36,220 nt of DNA from Deinococcus ruber (GTDB lineage: Bacteria; Deinococcota; Deinococci; Deinococcales; Deinococcaceae). The stretch is taken from assembly GCF_014648095.1 (NCBI RefSeq), contig NZ_BMQL01000049.1, positions 1 through 36,220 on the forward strand, written 5' to 3'. The notes beneath the pieces are model-generated. The model ran no database searches. It saw only the letters and a list, made by a program, of their open reading frames with translations, and was not told the DNA's origin. The first letter of the stretch is position 1; each line of letters opens with the position of its first letter. The position numbers were made by a program, and so were the translations under genes. Of this stretch, positions 13,535-21,431 are shown piece by piece.

Positions 13535-15005
13535 CCTGGGAGACCGTCAGCGGGACGACCTGAAGGGACGGCTGAATCACGACCGGACGCCTGCGCGGGT
13601 GATCCTGACGGCGAGTCGGGATGTTGCCGCCACCCGTACGGGCCAAAATCTGCTGTGGATGCTGACCAACCTGCTGGTCCGGCAGCAGGACGAGATCGCC
13701 TCTATCGAGGTGCGTCTCCCGGCCGGAATCCCCGTCCACCCGGGGATCAGTCCCCTGATCCCGCCTGAGGGAGACTTCACTGAGCTGCTGGGTATCGGCA
13801 TGTGCCGGATCAACCCGCAACTCGGCACCATAAATTCCGGGCTGACTACGGTCGCTATCCGCGTCGGTCCCGGGGCGCTTCCGGAGGCCAATTACGGCCT
13901 GTATGCCAGTGCGGCCGGCTGGAGCGGCTACACCGGTACTCACGAGGCGGCGTGGCTTCCGACTGATGAGAATCCGATCGGCGCTTACGTTGCAGCGGCA
14001 CTGACAGCCGGTGAGGCCTTCAAATTCCTGCGTTCGGTTCACCCAGAGTATGGGGAGATGACGGACGCGACCTGGTTCGATGCGCACGGGATGGCAGTGG
14101 TGGATGGGCCTCGTCTGGGCCCTCAATTGCCTGAGGCCATCCCGGGCGTGACGGCCACGCTCGCTGGTGTTGGGGCGGTGGGCAGTGCGTTCCTGCACCT
14201 GCTGTATGCACTGCCGCAGCTCACCACGACTCTGACCGCAATCGACGGAGACCAGAAAGGTATCGAGCTGAGCAACCTCAACCGCTACGTGCTGTTCTGT
14301 CAGGACGATCTGGGACAACCCAAGGCCAGCCGTGTCCAGAAGATGTTCGAGGGTTCCGGCGTGACTATCACGTCGCGCGACCTGCTGTGGCAGGACTGGA
14401 TTGCCACTCATCCCACAGAGTTGATGGACTTGGTGTTGTCCTGCGTCGATAACAATATGGCGCGGCATGCCATTCAGGATGCGTTGCCGCGGTACATCCT
14501 CAGCGCCTCAACCTTCGAACTGCGGGTGCAGCTGGTCGCCTTCAAACGCGAGGAAGACGAGGCCTGTCTCCGGTGTTATAACCCTCTGCCGAAGGTGAAA
14601 AGTGACGATGAGGTGATCGCTGGGCTCCAGGCGCAATCTAGTGAAGCCAGAGCGGAAGCTGCACTTGAACATCAGGTGGTACCGGAACAGCTGGAAACTT
14701 ACCTCAGAGATCCTCAAAAGCACTGCGGCCTGATCACGGGAGACATCCTCCGGAAGTTCGCCGGGCAGAGCGGTGAAGAGTGGTCCGTAGGATTCGTGTC
14801 AGCGTTTGCGGGCGTCCTGCTAGCAGCGGAGTATCTGAAACGGTCTTTGGGTGAATGTGCAGAGCGACTGGAAGGATTAGGAAACATGATTCGCTTTCAG
14901 TTTTGGATCCCTGGCGCTGCTGTGAACGAAGTCACGCACTGGCCCCAGGATCCGAAGTGTCTGTGCAGCTCAGCATTCTATCGAGCGGCAATTCGGAAGG
15001 TATAG
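13521..15005 (+). CDS. E1-like ThiF/UBA activating enzyme
   Basis: A 494-residue adenylating enzyme. The nucleotide-binding loop GVGAVGS is at 216-222, followed by a strand ending in IDGD (241-244) and NLNRYVLF (252-259), the Asn/Arg adenylation motif of ThiF/E1 proteins. Two cysteine pairs, CLRC (349-352) and CLC (480-482), can hold structural zinc. C402 in HCGLITGD lies in the crossover region and is the best candidate for the thioester cysteine. Residues 1-205 form an extra N-terminal domain without clear catalytic motifs, perhaps a degenerate ThiF-like or substrate-binding domain. ATG 13521 has GGGAGGA just before it. The predicted role is to activate the processed ubiquitin-like protein and hand it to the E2. 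Confidence 0.88.
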   Translation: MTRNDLGDRQRDDLKGRLNHDRTPARVILTASRDVAATRTGQNLLWMLTNLLVRQQDEIASIEVRLPAGIPVHPGISPLIPPEGDFTELLGIGMCRINPQLGTINSGLTTVAIRVGPGALPEANYGLYASAAGWSGYTGTHEAAWLPTDENPIGAYVAAALTAGEAFKFLRSVHPEYGEMTDATWFDAHGMAVVDGPRLGPQLPEAIPGVTATLAGVGAVGSAFLHLLYALPQLTTTLTAIDGDQKGIELSNLNRYVLFCQDDLGQPKASRVQKMFEGSGVTITSRDLLWQDWIATHPTELMDLVLSCVDNNMARHAIQDALPRYILSASTFELRVQLVAFKREEDEACLRCYNPLPKVKSDDEVIAGLQAQSSEARAEAALEHQVVPEQLETYLRDPQKHCGLITGDILRKFAGQSGEEWSVGFVSAFAGVLLAAEYLKRSLGECAERLEGLGNMIRFQFWIPGAAVNEVTHWPQDPKCLCSSAFYRAAIRKV

Positions 15006-15066
15006 ATTCGGTCAGATCAACGTCGAAGCAGCGAAAAATTTCGATCAAGCATAACGAAGACTTCAG

Positions 15067-15106
15067 GTGACTACTCAGCACCATCAGCATGGTGCTGAGT
15101 AGTCAC
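15067..15106. terminator. Long hairpin between the convergent E1 and caspase genes
   Basis: Perfect 18-bp arms (15067-15084 and 15089-15106, core ACTACTCAGCACCAT) with a CAGC loop. It lies 61 bases after the E1 stop and 18 bases from the caspase-like stop on the other strand. It is followed by an A/T-rich stretch rather than a clean T-run. It probably ends transcription from the E1 side and perhaps from both. Confidence 0.75.
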
Positions 15107-15124
15107 GAAAATTATTCGTCTATA

Positions 15125-16432
15125 TTAGTCTGGCAATCGCAAAGCATCAATTGCAGCTTCGTTAAGAATACGTGTGCGCGTTTGGTCTCTATCATCAGAT
15201 AGTAGACTTTTTGCGTAAGCTATCGTGTCAAGTAGTTGGGATTTAAACTCAGGATTCAGGGTGCGCGAAGCATCTGATAAGGCTCTAGCTGCTTGATACT
15301 GTACGAATGGACGGTCCGCTCGAAATCTCTCTGAAAGCCACACCAAATATTCTCTCCGTGGCTGGACTTGAAGCAGCATTACCGCAAACAATCGTCGGGA
15401 TGATGAAGTACTATTTGCGAGTTCGGGCAGCATAGGCATAACGTCAGTTGCCATAAATCGCATTCGTTTCGCAATTCTCTCCATTTTTAGTATACGCTGA
15501 TCGTCGCGAGGCCCATCTCTAACCTGCCGGTACTCGTTGATGATGACATCTATTCTCTCAACTAACTGCGGCTCTATTGTTTCATTTGGCAGTCCTGCTG
15601 AAGGGTTGGGGAAAAGTCCGATTCGCCCGATATCTGCATGTCCTCTCTGGTCGGGTGAGTGAATTTCAGGATGAGCTGTGCTATCTGCATGAAGCTCTCG
15701 CAGATGCCGCCATGCGAGATCACGCACATTTTGGATGGATAAAAGTGGTCCTCCAAGTGGATCTCCTCGTTGTAATGCCAGAAGGAGCGCTTCAGTAAAG
15801 TGAGTCAACTCCTCTCCAAAATATGCTGGGTCGTCTTTCGATGACGCGCAGAGCAGCGTCGTTCCGTAACTGACTGCTTGATTAGCAGTATCGTATTCGG
15901 ACGCCCATGCTGTATTTGTGATTGTAGATTTCTCGATGCGACGTACAGCATCGTTGTCAGACATCAAGGGTGCCGCAGCTGCAGCAAAACAAGCATCTAG
16001 AATCAGATAGCGGCGCATAGTACGGGCGTGCGTACGTAGAATATTTGCTAATGCTCTCAGAGAAAAGCTAAATGTATACGGATCGTCAGCAAGTGTTGTA
16101 CGAAGTGTCAGAAAGTATTCATTATTATTATAACCGAAACTGCCGTGTCCAACATAATAAATTATTAGATCTGTTGGACGTTGCTCTTGCTCTGCTTCGC
16201 GCTCTCGGAGGAAACTTCTTAAACGAAAATTCTGATCTAGTGCACTGATCTCCGTATCGAACAAATTTAGGACATCACGTTCACTATCTACGAAGGGGAG
16301 CGCCATCAAATAAGTGCTGAACTGTTCGAGGGACCGCCTAAACGCGAGAGATGGCCGAAAGCTCGGCGCTAGAGGAAATTCTGAAGCTCCTAATAAAATG
16401 ACTAGAGCACGACGGTCAGCTGTGTGGGGCAC
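15125..16432 (-). CDS. Caspase-like (peptidase C14) protease
   Basis: A 435-residue caspase-fold protease. The catalytic dyad is clear: H96 in YYVGHGSFG and C148 in LILDACFA, with the usual strand pattern before each. Residues 280-435 are helical and repeat-like (several 25-35-residue helix pairs such as SRRLFAVMLLQVQPRREYLV), probably a HEAT-type scaffold. Bacterial relatives next to EACC1-type proteins are thought to be proteolytic effectors that kill or stop the infected cell. The GTG start at 16432 overlaps the EACC1 gene by 17 bases. Base composition here is visibly more AT-rich than in the neighbours (many AGT, ATA and TCT codons), a sign of separate acquisition. Confidence 0.88.
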   Translation of the reverse strand: MPHTADRRALVILLGASEFPLAPSFRPSLAFRRSLEQFSTYLMALPFVDSERDVLNLFDTEISALDQNFRLRSFLREREAEQEQRPTDLIIYYVGHGSFGYNNNEYFLTLRTTLADDPYTFSFSLRALANILRTHARTMRRYLILDACFAAAAAPLMSDNDAVRRIEKSTITNTAWASEYDTANQAVSYGTTLLCASSKDDPAYFGEELTHFTEALLLALQRGDPLGGPLLSIQNVRDLAWRHLRELHADSTAHPEIHSPDQRGHADIGRIGLFPNPSAGLPNETIEPQLVERIDVIINEYRQVRDGPRDDQRILKMERIAKRMRFMATDVMPMLPELANSTSSSRRLFAVMLLQVQPRREYLVWLSERFRADRPFVQYQAARALSDASRTLNPEFKSQLLDTIAYAKSLLSDDRDQTRTRILNEAAIDALRLPD

Positions 16433-16772
16433 TAGATTGTCCGCTAAGGCCCATAAATGCTTTGGCTATTTCGGCTGCGCTGGCACCATCGCCATGAAAT
16501 GTATATTTTCGTCCGTCGGCTTCAATCTCGATACTGGTATTACCTCGGCGGGATAGGTAAGTTGCGATGCCTTGAGCAATGGCTTGAGCAGCTGCGGTAC
16601 CGAGTAAGAGGACTAGGGTTGCTCCCATATCCTGCGAATTAGAGACCTTAGATCGCATTTCGGTTTGAATATCTGGAGCCCGATTTTTTATATCAGCCGT
16701 GAGCTGCTGAGCCTGGATTTCGCCTTCGGCATCGGTCATATCTAACAGGTGAATCTGTACTTCGTTCGACAT
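16416..16772 (-). CDS. EACC1-like effector-associated small protein
   Basis: A 118-residue protein. Residues 50-72 form a glycine/alanine-rich hydrophobic helix (GATLVLLLGTAAAQAIAQGI), followed by SRRGNTSIEIEADGRKYTF, a strand pair around Asp-Gly. This arrangement is the hallmark of 'effector-associated constant component 1', a short protein encoded next to caspase-like and other effectors in bacterial conflict systems. Its likely function is as sensor or adaptor for the protease, possibly at the membrane. I chose ATG 16772 because GGGAGG precedes it; an upstream ATG at 16814 lacks a ribosome site. The following caspase gene overlaps it by 17 bases, which supports a two-gene system. Confidence 0.75.
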   Translation of the reverse strand: MSNEVQIHLLDMTDAEGEIQAQQLTADIKNRAPDIQTEMRSKVSNSQDMGATLVLLLGTAAAQAIAQGIATYLSRRGNTSIEIEADGRKYTFHGDGASAAEIAKAFMGLSGQSSAPHS

Positions 16773-17005
16773 AAGACCTCCCTTAAGCATCGGTGACATT
16801 ATCGAATCCAACAAAAAAGAAGTTCCGTGGCAACTGCTTACATTTTACCTGTTCAGACCTAAAGAAAACAGTATCTTGCATGGATCACCGTTCAATTTTA
16901 TAAGATTTGACCTCCTTTAAAAGTCGGCCATACGTTGATGAGAAGGTACCTTGGCGCTGCTCTGGCACCTCTGGGACTCAACGCAGCTGCTGTACCCCAT
17001 ATGCG

Positions 17006-19366
17006 TTAGCGGACGTAGGTTACGAAGAGACCACCGGCTCTTATTGATTCCTCTAGAACGAGTTGTGTTGAAGAGGAAACGAAGGCGACAGCGTCGCCAT
17101 TAGTAGTGATACTTGGATACTCGCTGTTTCCATCGCTTGGTGAACCATTGCGACTGATGGTACTGAGTGTTCCGGTTTGTAGATCTTTAAGATAAATCTG
17201 CCAATGCTGCCCGTCATAGGCGTCGAAAGCAACGAAGCGGCCGTTACCACTCAACTTGAAGTTGTTCGCAGCGACGCGGTCACCTGAGGCAGTGACGTTC
17301 GCCCGAACAATGCTGTTAGTGACAAGACTTTTCACGAAAATATCGGCTGTATTGGGCGTATCGTTTGCCACAAGGTTGTCTGCGGTTGTGGTGAACGCAA
17401 TCAGCGTTCCATCCTGATTGAGGCAAGGGCTCGAGGCATTTGTTCCTATCGGCGTAGGTTGGCCGCTGGAGGTCGTGCTGGCCCGCACGAGGGCTCCTGT
17501 CTGAATGTCCTTGACATAGATGTTGTAGTTGCTACTCGGTAACGTATCGAGTCCCTGAGCCAAGGACGTGAACGCGACGTAGCGGCCGTTGCCGCTGATG
17601 CTCGGTTCGTTACTGACGCCACTCTCGACCTGTTGGCCGGTGCTGCTGGTGTTCACGCGAGAGGTGACGCCGGTTTGGAGATCGCGCACGAAAATATCTT
17701 TGGTGTTGTTTGAGTCACCTTGGATAAGATTCGCCGCCTCAGAAGTGAAGGCGACGTAGCGGCCATCATTGCTAATGCTGGGTGTGTCGTTCAGGCCATT
17801 GCTGATGCCGCTCGGACCTAAACCGGGTGTTGCCAGAATGAGATTCCCAGTCTGCCGATCCTTGACGAAAATCTCCCGGTAAACGCTGTTTGGGCTTGCG
17901 TAAGAGTCATAGCCTGAGTAGGCAACATAACGACCATCGGCATTGACACTTGGCGTTAGACCTGCGATGTTACGGGTGTTACCATGACCGTCGCTGTTCA
18001 CAATGGTCGTCTGCCGGGTCAGGAGAGCACGGATAAACAGCATGGGAAATCTGTAGCTATTCCCGTCTGGTCCAGGCGGTGTCAGGGTATCACTCGTTGA
18101 CGTGAATACGACATATCGACCGTCGCCACTGATGATCGGTTGCAGGGTCGCATACGGGTCAATGTTCCCCTGGCTGTCGGCATTGACCCGCACGATCGGT
18201 TCGTGGAGGGTCAGTACGATAGGGTGGTCAGTTGTCTCACCTGCACTGTTGGTGACCCGAAAGGTCACGGTGCTGTTAAGATTGCTCGGGGCGTTCGTGG
18301 TGAGGGTGCCGCTGACGACGCCCGTGTTGGCATTTAGACTCAGGCCTGGTGGGAGGGTGCCAGAGACAATGCTGTAAATGAGTGGGCGGTTCTGCGAGTC
18401 ACTGCCAACGATGCTGAAGTTGACCGGCAAACCAAGAGTGAGAAACTGATCACTGCCTGTGAGGGTGAGGATGTTGAGTAGCTGGGCAGCTGGGTTGCTG
18501 GGGGTGCCCGCGGTGCGGACATTGGTGAGGCGGGTGCTCTGGAGTCCAGTGCCTGAAACGCTTGCTGGATCGGTTCCGATCAAAACGACATTGATGGGTG
18601 CGGGTGTGCCAGCACTCAACTGTGCGTTGGCACGGGCGGTGACTGCAATGGCATCGGTTGAGGACTCTTCCGAGCCACGCGTCACACGGGCCTGCGCATC
18701 CGTGACTACGAAGTACCGCACACTGAAATTGGCAGGTGTAGCACTCAGCGGCGTCTGAAGGGGGACCCGCATCGCAATGGTGACGTTACCGCTCTCGCCC
18801 GGAGCTAGCGTGGTTGAGAGGTTGCTTTGGCGTACTGCATAGCCATACGGAAAGGCGGTGAGTACGTCCGTTCGGTTAAGGGCAGCAATTTCGCTTTCGC
18901 TGTAGGCTTCAAAGCTGGCCGCCTGCGGATCGACACTGCCTGTTGCTGTAAACCCATGGATGGGTTTGAGAAGAAGTGCAAGGGCTGGATTTGCCGCTGC
19001 GCCGCTCGCCAGCGTGAGGGTTTTGAGGGGAGTGAAGCCTTGGGTGTTGAGAGTCGTGTCATTGGCAAACGGAATCAAGGAGATGTTGCTGCGACTGGCA
19101 GTACCGATGTTGGTGACTTGGTACGTGGTGCGGAGCCAGCGCCAGCCAGCTTGGTCAAGGCTCTGGCTGCCAGTTGCGGTGAAGCTGAAGCCGCTTGCAG
19201 ACACGGAATTGAGTGCTTGCGCTTGTATGGCAGGGCCAATAGGGAGAAGCACGTTGCCGAGGACGTTTAAATGGGCCGTAGGTGGCGTGGCGGGTGGTGC
19301 TGTTTGGCTGCAGGCCGTTAGGAAGAGCAGAAGGGTCGTGTGAAGCAGCAGCGGGTGTAAGCGCAT
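17006..19366 (-). CDS. Secreted lipoprotein with Ig-like domain and beta-propeller repeats
   Basis: A 786-residue exported protein. The signal peptide ends in a lipobox, LLLFLTAC, with Cys19 as lipid anchor. Residues 30-280 are strand-rich and of unknown family. Around 330-390 an Ig/cadherin-like module of the 'putative Ig' type appears (YSIVSGTLPPGLSLNANTGV). From about 400 on there are repeats of roughly 55-65 residues with the core (P)SISxDGRYVAFTS...DIFVKDxQTG, the TolB/PD40 type of beta-propeller blade, at least six copies. ATG 19366 has GAGGTG upstream; the frame stays open to 19438. No membrane segment follows. It stands alone with no operon partner, and its function is unknown, perhaps surface binding. 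Confidence 0.82.
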   Translation of the reverse strand: MRLHPLLLHTTLLLFLTACSQTAPPATPPTAHLNVLGNVLLPIGPAIQAQALNSVSASGFSFTATGSQSLDQAGWRWLRTTYQVTNIGTASRSNISLIPFANDTTLNTQGFTPLKTLTLASGAAANPALALLLKPIHGFTATGSVDPQAASFEAYSESEIAALNRTDVLTAFPYGYAVRQSNLSTTLAPGESGNVTIAMRVPLQTPLSATPANFSVRYFVVTDAQARVTRGSEESSTDAIAVTARANAQLSAGTPAPINVVLIGTDPASVSGTGLQSTRLTNVRTAGTPSNPAAQLLNILTLTGSDQFLTLGLPVNFSIVGSDSQNRPLIYSIVSGTLPPGLSLNANTGVVSGTLTTNAPSNLNSTVTFRVTNSAGETTDHPIVLTLHEPIVRVNADSQGNIDPYATLQPIISGDGRYVVFTSTSDTLTPPGPDGNSYRFPMLFIRALLTRQTTIVNSDGHGNTRNIAGLTPSVNADGRYVAYSGYDSYASPNSVYREIFVKDRQTGNLILATPGLGPSGISNGLNDTPSISNDGRYVAFTSEAANLIQGDSNNTKDIFVRDLQTGVTSRVNTSSTGQQVESGVSNEPSISGNGRYVAFTSLAQGLDTLPSSNYNIYVKDIQTGALVRASTTSSGQPTPIGTNASSPCLNQDGTLIAFTTTADNLVANDTPNTADIFVKSLVTNSIVRANVTASGDRVAANNFKLSGNGRFVAFDAYDGQHWQIYLKDLQTGTLSTISRNGSPSDGNSEYPSITTNGDAVAFVSSSTQLVLEESIRAGGLFVTYVR

Positions 19367-19781
19367 AGAACACCTCAGTCGGATCGCGGGCGACTCTGAG
19401 TTGGTTAGTTCGTGGCGACTTGGAAGCCGGGCAGACATGACCGTTGCAAGACCTTGAGCGTTGCTGAACTGGGGCCGTGACGTCTACGAGAAGAGGGGAC
19501 ATCTTGAGTGTAAATGATTTTCGAGTGTGACATTCACGATGTTGTGGGGGCGGCGAAGGAACGGAGGATGAATATATACGACGTTCGAGTGATTGAACCA
19601 TATTTCTTGTGGGAAGGTCGTTTTTGGGATAGGCGTGTTGGGAAACAGGAAATTTGCAGGAAAACTGGGTGTTCGCTGCTCGACGGGTGTCTTCCTGGTA
19701 GAGAACGTGTCGCTACTGAAATCGGGAAAAACTTCCTCATCAAGCGGGTGTTCGCCGTCTGGGAAACGGTGCTGCATCTGA
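19367..19781. other. Gene-poor stretch between lipoprotein and 19821 gene
   Basis: No frame here has convincing protein character; overlapping frames on both strands look random. The short sequence GGGTGTTCGC appears twice (near 19669 and 19747). The lipoprotein promoter must lie at its left end. The frame of the next gene is open from 19782, so this stretch may contain the decayed 5' part of that gene. Confidence 0.4.
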
Positions 19782-19820
19782 CCTCCACGGCCTGCCTGTG
19801 GTCAGGACGCGCTCACCCGG

Positions 19821-20339
19821 TTGCTGGCGCTGCACTTGGAAACGTTGGGACACGAGGTCTGTGTCTCAGAGGCAAGAGATCAGACACCGCCATTGTTGCT
19901 GATCGGACGGTCAGTGGTGGATCTGAGCTTCCGAGGCGAGCGTGCACCATTGGTCGACGTGCGTCGGTCTTCTCAGCAGCAAGGTACCTGGGGACAGCCG
20001 CTGGCTGGAGTGAGCGATCCAGCGGCGTACCACCACGACTTGGCACTCATTCAGGCCTTCCTCACAAGGCCCATGCCGAAGCTCCGCCTTCAGCCGTTTG
20101 TCCCCGTGGTCGACCGGTGGTGGGGCATGGACGTCCTCGCCTGTGGCCACCTCCTCACGCCAGATCGACCGACCTCCTACAGTCACAACCGCCGCTGCGT
20201 GTACTGCGGGCCCGTCACCCCCGCCAGCAACTTCCGCATCGTCGCTGACGAGCAGATCCTCGACTGGTTCGCCGCCATGAGTGATGAAAAACGTGGTGAA
20301 GCGATCCGACAGCTCAAAGAACAAGCGGAAATCCTGTAG
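19821..20339 (+). CDS. Unknown protein with CGH...CxxC pattern, possibly 5'-truncated
   Basis: A 172-residue frame from TTG 19821, open upstream to 19782. The family is not recognised. Residues 1-100 are a mixed alpha/beta segment beginning LALHLETLGHEV, reminiscent of the first helix and second strand of a receiver-like fold but without its first strand. Around 106-109 ACGH is followed by RRCVYC about 20 residues later, a possible zinc knuckle similar in layout to the protein at 4823. The C-terminus is an amphipathic helix (DEKRGEAIRQLKEQAEI). No ribosome site is visible, and the N-terminus may have been lost. Natural composition and the zinc pattern favour a real or recently real gene. Confidence 0.5.
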   Translation: MLALHLETLGHEVCVSEARDQTPPLLLIGRSVVDLSFRGERAPLVDVRRSSQQQGTWGQPLAGVSDPAAYHHDLALIQAFLTRPMPKLRLQPFVPVVDRWWGMDVLACGHLLTPDRPTSYSHNRRCVYCGPVTPASNFRIVADEQILDWFAAMSDEKRGEAIRQLKEQAEIL

Positions 20340-20438
20340 TGCGCAGAAGGCTGCTGTGAGCAAACGGGCACCAAGAACCTGCTCGAGTAGGAGGAAAGTT
20401 CGCGCCGGCGTCACCCCAAGTGCAGCTACGCTGAAGCG

Positions 20439-20909
20439 ATGGAGACACACACCATTCAGCACGGGTACACTGCCATCCTTTCCGATCAGCCCTTCGGCAT
20501 GCCTTCCGTGATCGTGGTCTGCCGAAATGAGGATGCAGAAGCATGGGAAGCGTTCTGGGCCACTCAGGCAGCTGAGCAGGCACTGCCGGTTGCCATTCGG
20601 CAGGAGGCGCTGGTGAGTGAAGCGCAGATTTCGGCACTGGAAGAGACCGGTGCGGCGATCGTCGCCTGTATTTTACCCCTGGCGGTCGGGAACCGGCATG
20701 CGCTGGTGGATGCGCGCCGTGCGGTGTTAGGGCAGGTTGAGATCTCTCGGGGTCCCGACGCCTGGTGGCGTACAGCGCCCCAACAGGTGCAACCGCCGTA
20801 CTTTGGATGGGGGCTGATCGCGGCGCACCCCAGTTCGCACGCGATGGTACGAGCGAGTGCGCAATTTTCGTTCCTGAAGATTCCAGATGTGCACCTGTTC
20901 CTCAATTAA
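20439..20909 (+). CDS. Hypothetical protein, 156 residues
   Basis: The family is not recognised. The protein is mixed alpha/beta with tryptophan-rich spots (WEAFWATQAAEQ, DAWWRT) and no signal or membrane segment. ATG 20439 has no ribosome site, but TACGCT (20427-20432) ends six bases before it and fits a leaderless promoter. It lies about 520 bases before the CBASS operon with no gene in between, so co-transcription with that operon is unlikely. Confidence 0.5.
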   Translation: METHTIQHGYTAILSDQPFGMPSVIVVCRNEDAEAWEAFWATQAAEQALPVAIRQEALVSEAQISALEETGAAIVACILPLAVGNRHALVDARRAVLGQVEISRGPDAWWRTAPQQVQPPYFGWGLIAAHPSSHAMVRASAQFSFLKIPDVHLFLN

Positions 20910-21416
20910 AGAGTGACAGACAGTGGTCCCCCTGCTGATGCGTGGGCAAGCGCGGGGGAGGGGAGAGGGCAAGATCGTGCTGAAGCTGGGGGCGAGGGCA
21001 GGCAACAGAGGACGAGCGTCGGAAATGGGCAGAGACCAAGCCGACATCTTAAAGCTAAGATCGTATATATTCCCAATGATGTTCTCCGATACCTACGCTC
21101 AATCCCCAAACCCCATTCAAACTCTTCAACCTCCTCGTTTCGTCCCAGCTGTATAACGGCCACATCCGTGACTGCAGGAGCGAGAAGACAACGAGGGGGA
21201 GCAACTCCACCTGATTATTGCGGTAGTCCGGGAAGTGAGCGGTCGAGCAGTGAGTCAGCTGAGTGAGCGCGAGGAGAGGACGCGTTCTGTTCTCACGTGT
21301 CAGACAGAACTTCTTTTGCCCATTTAGACACTGTCGGGGACTGAACACCAAGCCTTGTAAGGGCACGTTGACTTCGGGAAACGTTGTACTTTTCCAGTTA
21401 ATTTCAAATAACACAG
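20910..21416. other. Non-coding stretch before the CBASS operon
   Basis: About 500 bases without a convincing gene. The first 110 bases of the plus strand are purine-rich (GGGGGAGGGG and similar blocks). Frames on both strands are short and low in quality. The last 60 bases are AT-rich and lead into the CBASS promoter. I see no clear long inverted repeat. Confidence 0.45.
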
Positions 21417-21422
21417 TATGAT
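21417..21422 (+). promoter_or_regulatory. -10 box of the CBASS operon (leaderless type)
   Basis: TATGAT is nine bases before the ATG at 21432. Transcription would then start at or very near the A of the ATG. No convincing -35 box was found at 16-18 bases upstream. There is no ribosome site before this ATG, which fits a leaderless mRNA. Confidence 0.55.
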
Positions 21423-21431
21423 GTGAGCGTT

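Noticed and set aside
13434..14468. A 344-codon open frame on the minus strand
   Set aside because: Shadow of the E1-like gene; rich in His, Gln and Arg with no motif.
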